Shown here: positions 1-10,255 of the stretch, piece after piece | Position numbering within the stretch: the first letter of the stretch is position 1 | Layout of the letters: the number at the start of each line of letters is the position of its first letter | NCBI GenBank assembly: GCA_003344405.1 | Contig: NOWV01000156.1 | Location: 1 to 64,000, forward strand | Direction of reading: 5' to 3' | DNA from: Trichoplax sp. H2 | Taxonomy: Eukaryota; Placozoa; Uniplacotomia; Trichoplacea | Length of the DNA stretch: 64,000 nucleotides | Translations under genes and position numbers: made by a program | The notes under the pieces: generated by a model | The model's database searches: none | What the model saw: only the letters and a program-made list of their open reading frames with translations | Told to the model about the DNA's origin: nothing

Positions 1-620
1 GGGCAAATTGTCTGGCGTGGAAATGAATCACTCCTGATGTCATGGAATTGATGATGTTGTAATAAATATTCCATTTGACCAATAACTTGAATGTATGGTA
101 TTATGTTAAACTTATTTTTAGAAGCATGGGCTAAAATATCTTTGACGTCGTCAATAGTATAACTATGAGGTGATCGAGCTAAACTCAAATTGCCTGCAAA
201 TGGGAAAGAATCATCATATTGTAGCATAACTGATTTGGCTCCAAAGTAGTTTAAATGGGCGAAAATCTTTCGTAGATAATTGATTTTCACCGGATCTTTG
301 CTCAAATCGAAATGGACAATTGGGCTTAGAGTATTCTTAGGCATACGAAAAGCAAGATACATCTCGTAGATAGTATCACGATAAACCCTTAAATCGTTTG
401 CCTTAATTTTATTTGTAGCTTGAGTATGATGGCTGGATACTATATAGCTTGGCAGATATCTTGATATATTGGAATAAACCCAAGTAGGTTCTGTTGTTAT
501 AATATTCAATCGATCATGATTACTCTTAAGACTGATAATCTGAATCCATGTCAAATGCAGAAATGTTATAATAATTACCGTCATCCATACACAACAATAT
601 CCTCTTCGAAACCAATGCAT
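1..620 (-). CDS. HEXD: Hexosaminidase D-like protein, N-terminal part (cut by window edge)
   Basis: The minus strand is open from an ATG at 620 to base 1, 206 codons without a stop. It starts MHWFRRGYCC, followed by one hydrophobic segment (about residues 10-30) that should act as a signal anchor, giving a type II membrane protein in the secretory route. Then come family motifs HFDLSKDP and QYDDSFPF, the start of a GH20 barrel of hexosaminidase D type, which removes terminal N-acetylhexosamine from glycans. Bases 1-316 match 30394-30711 of the complete paralogue at about 98 percent, while the more N-terminal region is clearly diverged. The catalytic segment lies beyond base 1 and cannot be judged. 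The start is chosen because the same ATG context and anchor occur in the paralogue. Whether this piece belongs with the C-terminal piece at 2672-3484 is unresolved. Confidence 0.85.
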   Translation of the reverse strand, partial: MHWFRRGYCCVWMTVIIITFLHLTWIQIISLKSNHDRLNIITTEPTWVYSNISRYLPSYIVSSHHTQATNKIKANDLRVYRDTIYEMYLAFRMPKNTLSPIVHFDLSKDPVKINYLRKIFAHLNYFGAKSVMLQYDDSFPFAGNLSLARSPHSYTIDDVKDILAHASKNKFNIIPYIQVIGQMEYLLQHHQFHDIRSDSFPRQTIC

Positions 621-1229
621 ATTGGAATACAGACTGGCCGATCCAGGTCTATACTGAAAGCCCAAGTGCAATGTATACCGTGATTGTTATATTTCACGAT
701 AGGCTATGTAACTGAAAATGTTCTCATTCTATCTGCATAGTACGCGTGTAGTATTTCATAATAGATTGTAACAACGCGATTTTAGAAAGGCTAAGTTGAA
801 ATTCTTTCACATCTGCTTGTTTGGCATTGATAATAAGAATGATTCCATTTCTTTATATAGAAGATAAATTCAATCACGATCTATTGTGTGAAAATTCGTA
901 AAATTTAGCCCAATTCCTTTATCAAGTTCAAAGCTTAACTGTTAATGATTTGATCTGGTCCAGGTTGTAGATAGAGATCAACGTCGTACTTCACCCAACG
1001 AGTTACCGTAGTCAAGATTGAACAAGGTGCCCACTGCACAGTGTAAAGACTCTGTAGTACAATATATCATCCTATTGAAAACGTTGCGTTCATGATGATT
1101 CAATGAGCTGTTGCAATGCTTTTCGAGAGTGTTTCCCAATATTACTTTAATATCCAAATTTTGCTGTCTTATTACAGCTTTAACGTTCATTAATTAACTC
1201 GAATTGATTGCAACCTCAACATAGTTTTA

Positions 1230-1400
1230 CTGTGCACTTTTACGAGCAGTTTGGTACAGTACCGACAAAAAAGTACTGTACACTGTACACTGTACCTTGT
1301 ACAGTTCCATTTTGCACTGAATACTTTTGCCCTTACAGTACTGTACACTGTACACTACAGTGCAGTATATTGTACCGTATGGACGGACTAGACGTACAGT
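1230..1400. repeat. TACAGTAC/GTACTGTA palindromic simple-sequence cluster
   Basis: Many overlapping copies of GTACAGTAC, TACTGTACA and GTACACTGTAC lie here, about 600 bp upstream of the HEXD-like start at 620. The same motif family occurs at 31259-31640, upstream of the second HEXD-like gene, and in the small contig at 53650-54110. The units are self-complementary, so many alternative hairpins can form. The short ORF across it is a by-product of the repeat. Confidence 0.75.
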
Positions 1401-2671
1401 ACTTACTTATGGGCTTATGGTATCAACATTCACCTTTAACTTTGTCGTTAAGGTTAGAATGAAATATTTGAATATCGCATGTCGGGTTATCGTAGAACCT
1501 TTTTAAAAGTAATTTGATGCGTAGTTATGTCGAACATATCACACTTTATGGTAATATAAAGTCAAATTAGTGCCATAAATTGATCAGCAGCCATTAATTA
1601 ATTAATTATTAATGCAAATGCAATCAATATAAAGTCAAAGATACCACAGATTGTGCTTTTTTTAGAAGTAATTCATTCATGACTAGTATTTGATTGATAA
1701 TAAATCATTTAGTAATTAATTCAATGTTGAATTAAGGATTAACAACAAGGCATGATCGACCTATCCATATATCAAACTACTCTGAATTGGTCCTAGGTAA
1801 CTTTTGAAAAACAGTTATTTTCTTAACCAAAGTGATAATCCAACGCGCATCTATCATCATATAACTTGAACAGCTACAGTAACTGAAACTTTATACCAAA
1901 CTCGGTCTAGTCAAAAGTCAGCTATAGACTACTCTTAGACCGAAGTACAGCCACCGAGTGCAGCATGCTGCTAAATTTCTCCCATTATTATTCATTCTCA
2001 TTTTTCCTGATATTGCTTAATAATTCTACCAGTAAATAATGGACCATAAATAACATCGAATCACTTACTTTCATGATTAATTACTCGAATATTAAGGCAT
2101 ATTAACTAAAACAAAGTCAAATTTAATGAAATTTGCTCATTAAGAGTCGTTCTGATACAGGATTATGGAAACTATTTCAACAAGTTCGGATAATATAAAC
2201 GTGGAGCCGTATAAATAAACTACAGCAACATGATACAAACGGCAGTGAAGCTATCAGTGAATTCAAATGTTCACCATGACTTACTTTACAGTACAGAATT
2301 TCAGTAAATATAATTTCCGTTCCTTGAAAGCAATTTACTTTAGCTAAAAAATAGAGTTTGAAAAAATGTATTCCGTCCGTCAAATAGTTTACTGATTCAT
2401 CAACTGACAGTGAAAATATCAAAACCAACGGTAAATGCAATGGTAAACTATATAGTAGCATACATCTAAAATACAAAGTACACGCGTGCATGCAACCTTT
2501 GTTGGATAGAGACACATACTAGTATGGTAAAACTTCGTGTTAAGTAGTTTCAAGTCCATCAACATCATTTCCCGCATATTAAATCAGATATAGATCGTTA
2601 TATGAATTTTACCAAGATCTAGTACAGTATACTGGTATACATACGTATATAGATACAATATCAACAGCAAA
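1401..2671. other. Intergenic, no gene seen
   Basis: AT-rich spacer between the two HEXD-like pieces. Only short ORFs without convincing composition or splice structure are present. If this contig is one period of a tandem array, this spacer plus 621-1400 is the intergenic part of the repeat unit. Confidence 0.5.
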
Positions 2672-3484
2672 TTAAGCTTGCACGGTAACATGCAATACAT
2701 GCCAGTACAGATCGTTGACCAAGGTAGTGAGTGGTCGAACATGGCGATAACGCCATTCATCAATGCTATAATCATTATAAATTTCTTTAAACGCTATCTG
2801 AATTTCTTTATTCAAGCTTTTCAATGCTTGTCGAAGATACGTGAGTTCGTCAACCAGCAATGACTTATATAACTGATCACCAAGCAAGTATCGATTTTTG
2901 CCTAATTTAGCCATTACGTTAGAAACACGACTCTTCAAAACACGAAGTATAGACAGCAACCGATAACTTTGTCTGCCTGGCATTCGATCGCAAGTTTCAA
3001 TAGTGTAATCTTCCTTTAATTCAATTTGTAAATAGTCAATACATCGCAGTGCACAGACAGCAATTTCTGATGCAATATACATATGATATTCGCATGCCTT
3101 AAGAGTGTATACATTAAGTAGTAAGGAAGGAATACTCGCGGGTAAAATCTGACATGTAGGTAGAGAATAAGTTGGACGAGAGAAACCCATTAAAGAGATA
3201 CCTCCTACTTTTAAACCAGTTCTTTTTAAGCCGTTGGATAATCTAGCCCATGTGATCGTGTTACTTAGTCGCTTAACCGTTGGAACAAAGTTATCGTCGC
3301 ATTCTTCAGCACCTTTATATGCTGCGGCACCCCATATTTGATGAAATAATGATTTATACCTTTTCCACTGTGGCTGATCGAGGATATGAGTAACGTCGGG
3401 ATGAAAATCTAGAACCATTGGTTCTACTAAATCTTTCAGAGGTTCCATTTCGTTAGCTGTCATACTCCTTAAGCGATTATCCCA
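2672..3484 (-). CDS. HEXD: Hexosaminidase D-like protein, C-terminal part (cut by assembly gap)
   Basis: The frame is open from the gap edge at 3484 (beginning within the WDNRLRS motif) to a TAA at 2672-2674. It covers the second half of the GH20-type barrel and the C-terminal helical region. Bases 3127-3484 match the complete paralogue at 29809-30166 at about 98 percent. Downstream of that point protein identity drops to roughly 60-65 percent, ending in different tails (VTVQA here, IILQP in the paralogue). On the minus strand this C-terminal half lies upstream of the N-terminal half at 1-620, so the two cannot be one gene in the order shown. With about 227 missing bases the two would make one gene of normal length. 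A tandem array or misassembly is the likely explanation. Confidence 0.85.
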   Translation of the reverse strand, partial: WDNRLRSMTANEMEPLKDLVEPMVLDFHPDVTHILDQPQWKRYKSLFHQIWGAAAYKGAEECDDNFVPTVKRLSNTITWARLSNGLKRTGLKVGGISLMGFSRPTYSLPTCQILPASIPSLLLNVYTLKACEYHMYIASEIAVCALRCIDYLQIELKEDYTIETCDRMPGRQSYRLLSILRVLKSRVSNVMAKLGKNRYLLGDQLYKSLLVDELTYLRQALKSLNKEIQIAFKEIYNDYSIDEWRYRHVRPLTTLVNDLYWHVLHVTVQA

Positions 3485-3504
3485 NNNNNNNNNNNNNNNN
3501 NNNN
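3485..3504. other. Assembly gap (20 N)
   Basis: Twenty Ns. The left flank ends inside the HEXD-like coding region and the right flank is unrelated sequence, so the true gap size is unknown. Confidence 0.95.
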
Positions 3505-3937
3505 ATATGAATTGATTACAGACTGATTAGACTTTCATGTCTAGAATGACTTTATGCTGAAAGCGATCCAAAATTTATAATGAAATTTTGAGAATTTTGT
3601 AAATTAATTAATTAACCTAAACACATCTGTAGCAAAAGCCATTTCTTCGTAGCAGATTGCACAGAAAGCTACAATTCCAATTCTATTACTCATTACTGAT
3701 ACTTTATGAATATGACATCATAATTATTTTCCTTAATAAAAATAAACACCAAGAGGAAATGACTATCACCAGGTCTAGGCGCTGTTCTATTCAAAATTGA
3801 AGCAAAGATTTCATACCGATACCGATACTAATTCAGTCTATTACAGCCGTAGTGTTTACTGCTACCCAAAGCAGTATTTTTGGTATCCTATGTATATTGA
3901 CCTTTATTAAAGTTTATTTTTATAAAAATAAATTAAT

Positions 3938-4128
3938 TTTATCATTATCTCATAAACCTTTAAAGTGCTCTAGTGCACTATCCACATTTAATCTCAGTTA
4001 CTAGAAGCGATATCTCAAGTAGTAGCAGGTCCTTTTAGTTCATCATTATTTCATAAATCTATAAAGTGCTCTAGTGCACCATCCATATTCAATCTCAGTT
4101 ATTAAAAGAAATATCTCAAGAAGCAGCA
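3938..4128. repeat. Two-copy degenerate tandem repeat (about 100-bp period)
   Basis: Two adjacent copies share the core AAAGTGCTCTAGTGCAC followed by ATCCA-A-TT-AATCTCAGTTA and ATATCTCAAG. The first starts near 3940 and the second near 4041. It lies just upstream of the first recognisable exon of the death-domain kinase homologue. The embedded GTGCTCTAGTGCAC is itself nearly palindromic. Confidence 0.8.
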
Positions 4129-4161
4129 GTTTTATTGCATTGATATACTAATGGATAGATA

Positions 4162-6100
4162 ATGACGGACCAGGATGTTCCTAACTTCCATTTACAGGAA
4201 GAAAAAATTTCATGTTGGGTAAGATAATGAACTAATTAAGCCTTGCACGACTGAAAAATGAAAGATAACATCGGCTATAATGAATAATTTTTTATTACAC
4301 AATACAAATATTTCCGCATATTTCATTTAGACATGCCTTCGACGTCAATTGGATGAATGGTGCTGTTATAAATCTGGTCACGATGACGTCTATATTAACA
4401 TTATGGAAGGGGGAAAATATCCATTCTCGGGAATGCCATATTATTCTATGCCCATGCTATCAGATTCGGTAAACTATTTAATGTAATTATAATACTGTTA
4501 ACATCAAGTTCTTTGAGGCTAATATTGAATCATCTCTTTCTTTATCTAATGTAAATTGTGCTGATGATTCTGGTTTTGAACATTGCTTATCCAGACTATA
4601 CAGCAGGCTTTAGATGTAGGCACCTGTAAACCTGGATATTATAGCACTACTTACCAGATAACAATTAGCGATGTCACATACGCATTTAAGAAATGGAACC
4701 CGCAGGTTACTTTTTCGATTAGGCTTCTATCTTAGTTATGGCTACAAGAATTTAAAATGAAGCGCTTCGATATCATATCTAAGCTACGATGCAATATCTT
4801 TTAGATGAAAGAATACTTAACGGACAAAAGATATACTTTTAAATATCTGCTAAGGTATTTCTAACACTTGCATCGATGAAGGTTAAGACTAATGATTAGA
4901 ATAGCAGCAGTAAATTGAATTTCATCTTTCCAACGTTAGCTTAAAACATGATAATCTACGGATGCTGCATTCATATCATCCATCTCTTGGAGGTCTATTG
5001 CTGGAATATCTACCGTTTTCGTTACGAGAGTTATTAATTACTTCGGTAATTTCAAACCCTCTCAATATTAATACAGTATACTAATGCAAATTTTCTGTAA
5101 CTAAATTGCTGATGTAGTGATAACTTTAAACTACCTCTAGGAAAGCACAGTACCTCGCTGTCTGCAAAGATTGATAATATTGAAGAACATTATCGATGGA
5201 TTAGCTTTTCTTCATGATTGCCAATTGGTCCATAATAATTTAACCAGGTAGATAGATTAGATCAAAGGTACAATTGCAGGATTACAAGAAATCCAACAGC
5301 TAACGTTGTTTGTGTAATTAGTAAGAATATTTTACTGGATGAAACGCTTAAAGCGAAATTAAGCGATGGATGTCTAGATTATAATCTTCACAAAATGAAC
5401 CTTGATAGAAGTACATTTCCTATCCCTTGCCATGTTGGAAAGATAGGATATAGCTGTCAGGATGCTCTAGCTGGAATAATTCGTAAATCCAATGATATAT
5501 ACAGCTTTGGGGCAGTAAGTGGTTGTTTTATAAGGTCTGCTGCATGTCCTTGTGTGGAAGCTATTGCTCTGTTCCTTGATACTCAGTTCATTTATCCATT
5601 TCAACAGATTTGTTTAGAAATAACTTCCGGACTGCAAGTGTTTGAAAAAGGCAGACGTCCACCATTGCTGGTATAATTAAAATACATCATGTTTTTTGAT
5701 ATAATACGGCAGTTATTTCGGCGAAGAGAGTGAAATGGAATAAAATGTTATTTTGTAGAAGGATTACTTGATTAGTTCCAGAAATCAAAACTGGAAAATG
5801 TTGAAGGATAAGAGAATATCGTGGAAAATGCAATGTACAAAGTCTACGTTCTGCCGACCAAGGAAAAAAATATTAGAGTTAGCAGTAGTTTGTTTATCCG
5901 ATATAGTAAGGCAAAGACCTGCTGTCATTCAAGTAAATATTTCAAATTTTATAAAAGTGCTTCCAAAGAAAATGTGATCCTAATTTAAGAGAGGATGTAA
6001 ATTTTCAATGTTCTTGTATTAGGTGCAGGAAAGGCTTGAAGCATTGATCGTCAAGAGTGTTAATGAATCATCCAAGTTGGAAAAATATGTACCAGTTTAA
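4162..6100 (+). CDS. IRAK/Pelle-like death-domain pseudokinase
   Basis: Ten exons join in one open frame (355 residues) with GT-AG introns of 74-135 bp: 4162-4218, 4331-4468, 4604-4705, 4805-4854, 4940-5045, 5141-5247, 5322-5514, 5608-5670, 5759-5932, 6023-6100. Exons 1-2 resemble the C-terminal half of a death domain (QLDEW). Exons 4-10 follow an IRAK-type kinase fold: SLKHDNL, the hinge LLLEYLP, IIDGLAFLHDC, SKNILLDE, KSNDIYSFGA, CLEITSG and RQRPAVIQVQ. The active-site motifs are altered: HRDxK is HNNLT, DFG is DGC, APE is CQD, and no glycine loop lies between exons 3 and 4. It probably acts as a scaffold in Toll/IL-1-type signalling (inference). The N-terminus is uncertain, because an AG precedes ATA-ATG at 4159 and earlier exons may exist. 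A decaying pseudogene is the alternative, but all the reading frames are intact. Confidence 0.8.
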
Positions 6101-7404
6101 ACTATTTTAGTGTGTGTATTGTCCATGGAATTCAAGAATGAGTAGAGAGAGAATAGTTCTTGTAAGCTAATATCATCATTAATTAGTAGTTAACACTTAC
6201 TTTCGATTAATATACTTAGTTAGAGTGATGTTTGTCTCATTTTTTATTAAAAATACTATTTTTATTTAGAATTTATTTGATTTACCCTGATGCTGTTTGC
6301 ATATTTATTCAATTTTAATGTTAATAAAAATCTGCTGCTTGAAATATAGAACTGCTTCATTAGAGGAAGCTACAAGAAACGAATTAATAATATAACCTTA
6401 AACTCTCCAGACTTTAAAATTTAAAAAAGAAGAGAAGTTGGTTAGCTCCCCTTAAATGATCCATTTAAAGAAAACTTAGCATTAATAGCGTAAGATAATT
6501 TACTATTTCGATAATAGGGAGAAATCATAACAGAAGAAAGTCAATTGTACTGCTTCTATTCGATATAAAACTAGGCTTTAAGATCTTTCTAAGCCTTTAA
6601 CAACATATCATTTTAGTATCCTGAGAAATAGAATAGCAAAGACGGGTAATTCTGATTCCATCGACGCTGAATTCCAATTTTATCCGCATTAAACAGTGCT
6701 TTGATTCAAATAAGAAAGAATTACTTAATGAAAATCCTTTGTAGTTATGCAGATATCGAAATCATCTTTCAGCAATGATAAAGATAGGCTATACCTGTAT
6801 CCAAAGATTAAGCTTTGACTAACTTTCAAAATAATATGCGAGCATGTTGTCGATAAACTTCTTAGCGCGAGTAACTCTACAGCAACAGCTTTAGTCCTTT
6901 CGGGTTAGATGACCATAAGATCGATGGATCAAAGTTAAAATCGGAATGCAATGAATCCATAAATAACTTGATCGAGAAGCCATAACTGCAGCACTTGATT
7001 ATAGCTTGTAAACAAATTATAGTCTAGGCTCATCTCGGCAGCTGTTGAGCTTACCTATGGATTTTAGCTTCTCAATATTGTGGTTTACCCCGAATTAATT
7101 TTTAATTATATTGAACAATTATTAGTCATAATTACTTTTTTAAAAATAGGAGCATACCATACCTTGTTCTTAATAACATTTGTTAATCTAATTAAAGTTA
7201 TTTAAATAACATACTAACAAATATGATGAAGTTAGGGACCGGCCAAAGTTAAAATATTCATGATATATAATCCAATAACGGTATTACTTTTTGCAGATTT
7301 ATAGTGCAAAATCAATCTGTAAATAATGGATTTTGTTCCTCTTTCTCTTGATAAGTTTCCACTTGTTGAGCTGATGTACTAGTTTACAAGGAAAAAACTA
7401 TTTC
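6101..7404. other. Intergenic, no gene seen
   Basis: AT-rich spacer between the pseudokinase stop and the tandem repeat block. No splice-consistent coding segment was recognised on either strand. Confidence 0.5.
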
Positions 7405-7960
7405 CTTAAATAAACTCCAATAACTTGTGCCAAAATCTTTATTAATTTAGCTACGCTTTTTCATCCCTACCAGTATAAGATTAAAAGTGGGTGCATGTTA
7501 TTAAATTTAAATCAGCGAAGTAATTGAATAGTATGTAAGGAAATTGTTAGTGCCTTAAATTAATTTTAATAACTTGTGTCAAGAATTTCTATTAATTAGC
7601 TGAGTTTTTCATTCCCACCAGTATGAGATTGAAAGTAAAAGCACGTTATTAAATTTAAATAGGCGAAGCGATTGAATAGTATGCAAGGATACAGTAGTTG
7701 CTGCCTAAATGCTGTAACATGTTTCGAAATCTCTATTAATTAGCTAAGTTTTTAATTTCTACCGGTATAAGATTGAAAATGAATGCATGTTATTAAATTT
7801 AAATCGGCAAAGTGATTGAATAATATACAACGTAATAATATTTGCGATAATAATTGCTGCCTTAAATGAACTACGATAACTGGGGTAAAAATATCGATTA
7901 ATTAACTCCACCAATTCGTTTAAGATCGAAAATAAGTACACATTATTAAATTTAAATAAT
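7405..7960. repeat. Four-copy degenerate tandem repeat (about 147-bp period)
   Basis: The marker TTATTAAATTTAAAT recurs at about 7498, 7646, 7791 and 7943, each preceded by a version of ACCAGTATAAGATTGAAA and followed by GCGAAGTGATTGAATAG in the first three. Divergence between units is substantial, so the array is old. It ends about 130 bp before the MADF gene start. Confidence 0.85.
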
Positions 7961-8084
7961 CTCTGAAAACCCTCAAAATGATGCAATTGGATTATTTACA
8001 GGTTTCTTCTATCCAATCTAAAATGGTTGCCTGTGATCTAAAGTGCATTTGTCTTTAGAAATTTCAGCCACTAATTGAAATATT

Positions 8085-10004
8085 ATGGCCGAAGTTGATC
8101 TAAACACCTGTGTAGCATGGACACCAGATTTAACATTGAAGTTAATACATGATTTTCGCGAGCAGCCGCATCTATGGGATTTAAAGCATCCTTCCTACAC
8201 TGATCGAGAAAATAGAAAACATACTTGGGCTGATATTGGGACTAAACTAAACATAAGTCAAAGTGAAATAGAAAGAAAATGTCATACTTTACGTCTGAAA
8301 TTTTATCGTGAACGCCGAAAACTCTTGTTAGCTGATCAATATGGTATCGAAGATGGCAATCCCTCAACATCCGATTGGCAATATTATAAAGAATTGGAAT
8401 TTCTTACCGAGTTCTGTCAATCAGTAAAAGTAAGTCAATTCTGTCATAGCCTAACAACCTACCTAGCAGCACATCATTGCAAGACTTGTAAATCAAGTAG
8501 AACATAGCGTTCTACCAACTACTAACAGTAAAGCAATTTTATCATGCTATCAACCTAATCTATTGGTGTACTATTTCAGGATAATTTAATCGTGTATAGC
8601 ACAAATTTCTAATAGCTAGTAAGAGTAAAGCGATTATATCTCATTGTAGTTACTGTTAACAAAGGTTCTAAATCTGCAGATTACGATGTACTATTTCAAG
8701 ATTTGTTAATTGTGTAAAACACTCAATTTTATCCGCCAGTAGCGGTAAAGTGATTCTATCATGTAGTCCCTATTAACAGTGCTCGAAATCTACAAATTAC
8801 GAGATACTATTTCAAGATTAATTAATCGTATAGAACGCTAAATGCTACCAATCAGTAACAGTAGAACGAATCTTTCGTGCTACAAGCCTAAGACAGGAGT
8901 ATACTTATACTAGATTTGTTAATCGCGTAGATTTTATTTGATTATATCAATCAGGAACAGTAGCGTGATGTAATCACGCTAAAATTCTAAGATAGAGTAT
9001 ACTGTTAAAAGATTTGGTAACTGTATAAGACATCAAATTCTATCAATCAGTAACAATAGAGCGATTCTATCATGCTAAACTGTAAGATAGGGTATACTAT
9101 TTCAAAATTTGCTAATGCCTTGGAACACTGAATTCTATTCATCAGTAGTAGAGCGATTTTATCATGCTAAAACTCTAAGATAGACTATTCCTAAATTTTG
9201 TAATCTTGCAGAACATTAAGTTTACACATTTAATTTTTTAGACCGAAACGGAAAAAGGTGTTAAGGTATGAAAATTAATAATTAACTGTTAACGAACTCC
9301 GGTAGTATATGTGAATGATGCAATGTATTCAATTCAAAATTGTAGAAAGACTTAGAGGATTGTTCCCTCAATATTCCTGTCCAATCCTGTTCAATTAATA
9401 CTTTGGTAAGCAAGCATAAATCCTAGCCACTACCTTAGCCCTATATTTAATATTGCATATGATAAATTTTATTTTCAAATAATTAAAATAGTTTAATTAA
9501 TGAGCATCATCATGAATTATGCCATATAAATCTGTAGAAAAGCATGGAAGAAAGTAATAATTCCTTTAGCGAAGGGCCAGAAAATAATCATAGCATTGCA
9601 TGTAATGTAAGGACACTATGCGCAACTTAAATTACGGTTTATTTATGACCATTGCAAATTTAAATTTTAAATTATGTTGGAATTAGGACAATTCTATTGG
9701 CATAGTAAACGGACTCGAAAAGCCATGTGGAGTAACTATGAAGAGGAAAAGACTATCCTTACCTACTACAAATGTTGATGATCAACAGGAAGCTTGCCAA
9801 TCATTTCCTAACGTAAAAGACGCAAACATACAATATTACCTTCCAAAAGTAATTCAAATGGACCATATTGACTCATTCGGCCAATATGTAGCGGCGGAAA
9901 TGCACACATTCAAAAACAAAAGGTTACTGCAAGTTGTTAAGGATAAAATTTATGACATCCTTCGAAAGGCAAGATGCGATAAAGAAACCCTTTTGATGGA
10001 ATAA
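8085..10004 (+). CDS. MADF-BESS domain DNA-binding protein
   Basis: Four exons join in frame: 8085-8429, 9242-9265, 9538-9601, 9706-10004, giving 243 residues. All introns are GT-AG and the phases agree (0, 0, 1). Residues about 15-110 form a MADF (Myb/SANT-like, Adf-1 type) domain: LIHDFREQPHLWD, then HPSYTDRENRKHTWADIG, then LRLKFYRERRK. The last exon has a BESS-like protein-interaction motif: IDSFGQYVAAEM followed by basic helical sequence ending KIYDILRKA. Such proteins bind DNA through MADF and self-associate or recruit partners through BESS. A basic MKRKR stretch could serve as a nuclear signal. The first exon stays open past its donor (AAAA|GTAAGT) into intron 1, so the ORF tail after 8429 is intronic. 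Exon 2 is only 24 bp and is the least certain. The target genes are unknown. Confidence 0.8.
8560..9230. repeat. Seven-copy degenerate tandem repeat inside MADF intron 1
   Basis: A unit of roughly 90-122 bp with the marker TACTATTTCAAGATTTGTTAA recurs near 8567, 8689, 8802, 8900, 8998, 9093 and 9183. Each is followed by a CAATCAGTAACAGTAGAGCG-like segment. The period shortens from left to right. The array fills most of the 812-bp intron. Confidence 0.85.
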
Positions 10005-10014
10005 TCCTATTCAC

Positions 10015-10255
10015 TCGCTAATACTACTTGTTTGTTTCGTCAATATCCACTTCAGGAAACACTTGTCTATCAAAATTAACAATTTTATTTATAGAAAATT
10101 ATTCTTTCAAGTCAATTAAACCAATATCGTGATATTACTTGCTTGTGCCTTTAATATCCACTTCGATAAAATAATTATCTACCAGATTTAACTCTATTCA
10201 TTTATAGGAAATTATTCTTAAGATTGATTGAAACTATATCTTGTAATTTAATGCA
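10015..10255. repeat. Two-copy tandem repeat (about 115-bp period)
   Basis: Two adjacent copies share ATTACTTG-TTG, AATATCCACTTC, a TTTATAG-AAATTATTCTT segment and a closing ATTGAAACTATAT-like stretch. It lies directly downstream of the MADF gene stop. Confidence 0.75.

Noticed and set aside
1208-1462. 84-codon plus-strand ORF rich in Tyr, Cys and Thr
   Set aside because: Composition is dictated by the TACAGTAC/GTACTGTA repeat, which lacks stops in this frame.
5395-5676. 93-codon ORF taken as a stand-alone gene
   Set aside because: It reads through a 93-bp GT-AG intron (5515-5607); the real exons 7 and 8 of the pseudokinase flank it.
8430-8507. C-terminal extension of the first MADF ORF
   Set aside because: Follows a perfect GTAAGT donor and lacks family resemblance; treated as intron read-through.
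8560-9230. CRISPR array
   Set aside because: Units are degenerate tandem repeats without constant repeats and unique spacers, in a eukaryotic intron.
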